Below are positions 8,152 to 9,115 of a stretch of DNA of 9,115 bases, one piece after another. The stretch's first letter is position 1. Every line of letters starts with the position of its first letter. The DNA comes from Fidelibacterota bacterium (GTDB taxonomy: Bacteria > Fidelibacterota > Marinisomatia > SCGC-AAA003-L08 > D37C17): contig PAJD01000024.1 of the NCBI GenBank assembly GCA_002705605.1, positions 110,270-119,384 of the forward strand, read 5' to 3'. Position numbers and translations under genes: made by a program. The notes beneath the pieces were generated by a model that was not told where the DNA came from, made no database searches, and saw only the letters and a list, made by a program, of their open reading frames with translations.

Positions 8152-9058
8152 TGCTAAATTTATTAAAAATTGTATACTTTAAAGTTTTGGGAGATGTTAT
8201 TGCATATGAAAAAACTTTGTGACTTCTAAAAAAATTATCTAATCCAATTTTATTAATATCATTAATATTTTTTGTGTATTTTTTACCTTCAATACGTTTA
8301 ATAACTTCAGGTAATTGAGGTGGAGTCCAATTTAAATTTTCAGCGAATAAATTAAATAATTTTAAAATAATGTCACTATCCCAATCAGGATTAAACTTAC
8401 ATTCTCTACTTTTAATTTTTAAATACTTGCTTGTAAGTTTACTAAATCCAGAAACAGCTCCTATATGAATTAATTTTGGATATAAAAATTGATCAACTTT
8501 CATTTCATAATCAATTGTATTTATATTTTTTTTAATATAATCCCAATTAAAATCATTTAAAGTATTTATCCATGTATCAATATTGTTTGTATATTTTTGA
8601 ATTTTCATCCAACTATTGTCACTATGTAAAATTAATAATTTACCAATATCTTGCTTGCTATAATTTATTCTGTGAAGCCACATTAAAAATAAAAGAGTTG
8701 AAAATGGAAATTTCATATTGAATTTATCTAAATCAATATTATTGATAATATTTGGATTGCAAGATGTCTTTAATCCAATTGGGTTATTATTTAATGAAAC
8801 AATTTGGCTTCCTATTGATTTTCCTGATGAAGGCAATATATTTAAATCAACCCAAATTAAATCTTTTTTATTTTTTAATGCATTATTAGATAGCCATATT
8901 GAATTATAATCATAGTAACCAGATAGCTTCCAATTTAAATGATGATGAAGAAAAGCAGCACATATTAGACCATCATAATCAGCTGAAATTATAAAGAATT
9001 TATTTTTTTCTTTTAACCATTTATATTGTTTAAAAATATTTTTTCTTTTTATTTGCAT
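8138..9058 (-). CDS. Unrecognised protein with DHH-phosphoesterase-like N-terminus
   Basis: I do not recognise this gene. The frame could start at a TTG (9088), giving 316 residues, but the first ATG at 9058 (MQIKRKN) gives 306 and is preferred. Numbering here uses that ATG. Near the N-terminus, FFIISADYDGLICAAFLHHH (21-40) resembles motif I of DHH-type phosphoesterases (D.DG..sa..L), and DLIWVDLNIL (66-75) resembles the following Asp strand. Later parts, such as FPFSTLLFLMWL (117-128) and LLILHSDNSWMKI (141-153), look conserved in style but match no family I know. No true DHH triplet, signal peptide or clear transmembrane anchor is seen, so it is probably cytoplasmic. It is rich in Lys, Asn, Ile and Trp. 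It is the first visible gene of the minus-strand operon and overlaps pabB by 14 bases, which suggests coupled expression. A role in folate or nucleotide metabolism would be guesswork. Confidence 0.7.
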   Translation of the reverse strand: MQIKRKNIFKQYKWLKEKNKFFIISADYDGLICAAFLHHHLNWKLSGYYDYNSIWLSNNALKNKKDLIWVDLNILPSSGKSIGSQIVSLNNNPIGLKTSCNPNIINNIDLDKFNMKFPFSTLLFLMWLHRINYSKQDIGKLLILHSDNSWMKIQKYTNNIDTWINTLNDFNWDYIKKNINTIDYEMKVDQFLYPKLIHIGAVSGFSKLTSKYLKIKSRECKFNPDWDSDIILKLFNLFAENLNWTPPQLPEVIKRIEGKKYTKNINDINKIGLDNFFRSHKVFSYAITSPKTLKYTIFNKFSNAKS

Positions 9059-9115
9059 ATATAAGAATTTAAAAATAATATAGAACAAGTAATCATGAAA
9101 AATAAATTAATATAT

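Noticed and set aside
9058..9115. Promoter for the minus-strand operon
   Set aside because: TATATT/TATTAT-like hexamers occur upstream of the ATG, but no matching -35 box is seen, and such hexamers are expected often in this composition. The operon may also begin beyond the window.

Overview
The window looks like a compact, very AT-rich bacterial chromosome segment. By eye it is well below 30% G+C, and A/T-ending codons dominate in every gene. Genes overlap or are separated by 0 to 27 bases, and none of the visible start codons has a recognisable Shine-Dalgarno sequence. Together with the gene set (PilT, a Sm-like/FxLyD lipoprotein, BolA, NAD-dependent ligase), this suggests a streamlined, probably marine, bacterium of the Bacteroidota/FCB type; SAR406/Marinimicrobia is one guess. 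The taxonomic placement is inference only.

The left part (1-2352) is a plus-strand gene group. It holds the C-terminal end of a HEAT-repeat-like protein that enters from outside the window, a lipoprotein with a coiled coil and two small beta domains, a PilT-type twitching ATPase, and a BolA-family protein. The HEAT, lipoprotein and PilT genes could all belong to a cell-envelope or type IV pilus function. BolA is a [Fe-S]/glutaredoxin-linked housekeeping regulator that seems simply to share the transcript.

The middle (2353-2623) is the only sizeable non-coding stretch and lies between two convergent gene groups. It carries two long perfect hairpins (14-bp and 15-bp stems) that probably terminate the two transcripts. 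It also has two weaker inverted repeats, a TTGACA box, and two copies of GGAGGAG on opposite strands. A short structured RNA there is possible but unproven.

The right part (2624-9058) is a tightly packed minus-strand operon. In transcription order it encodes an unrecognised protein with a DHH-phosphoesterase-like N-terminus, aminodeoxychorismate synthase component I (PabB), aminodeoxychorismate lyase (PabC), a class V aminotransferase/cysteine-desulfurase-like PLP enzyme with an unusual C-terminal region, and NAD-dependent DNA ligase (LigA). PabB and PabC together make 4-aminobenzoate from chorismate for folate synthesis; the glutaminase subunit PabA is not in the window. No tRNA, rRNA, CRISPR array, insertion sequence or phage module was seen. 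The least ordinary items are the unknown first gene of the pab operon, the variant class V enzyme, the lipoprotein beside pilT, and the hairpin-rich convergent junction.
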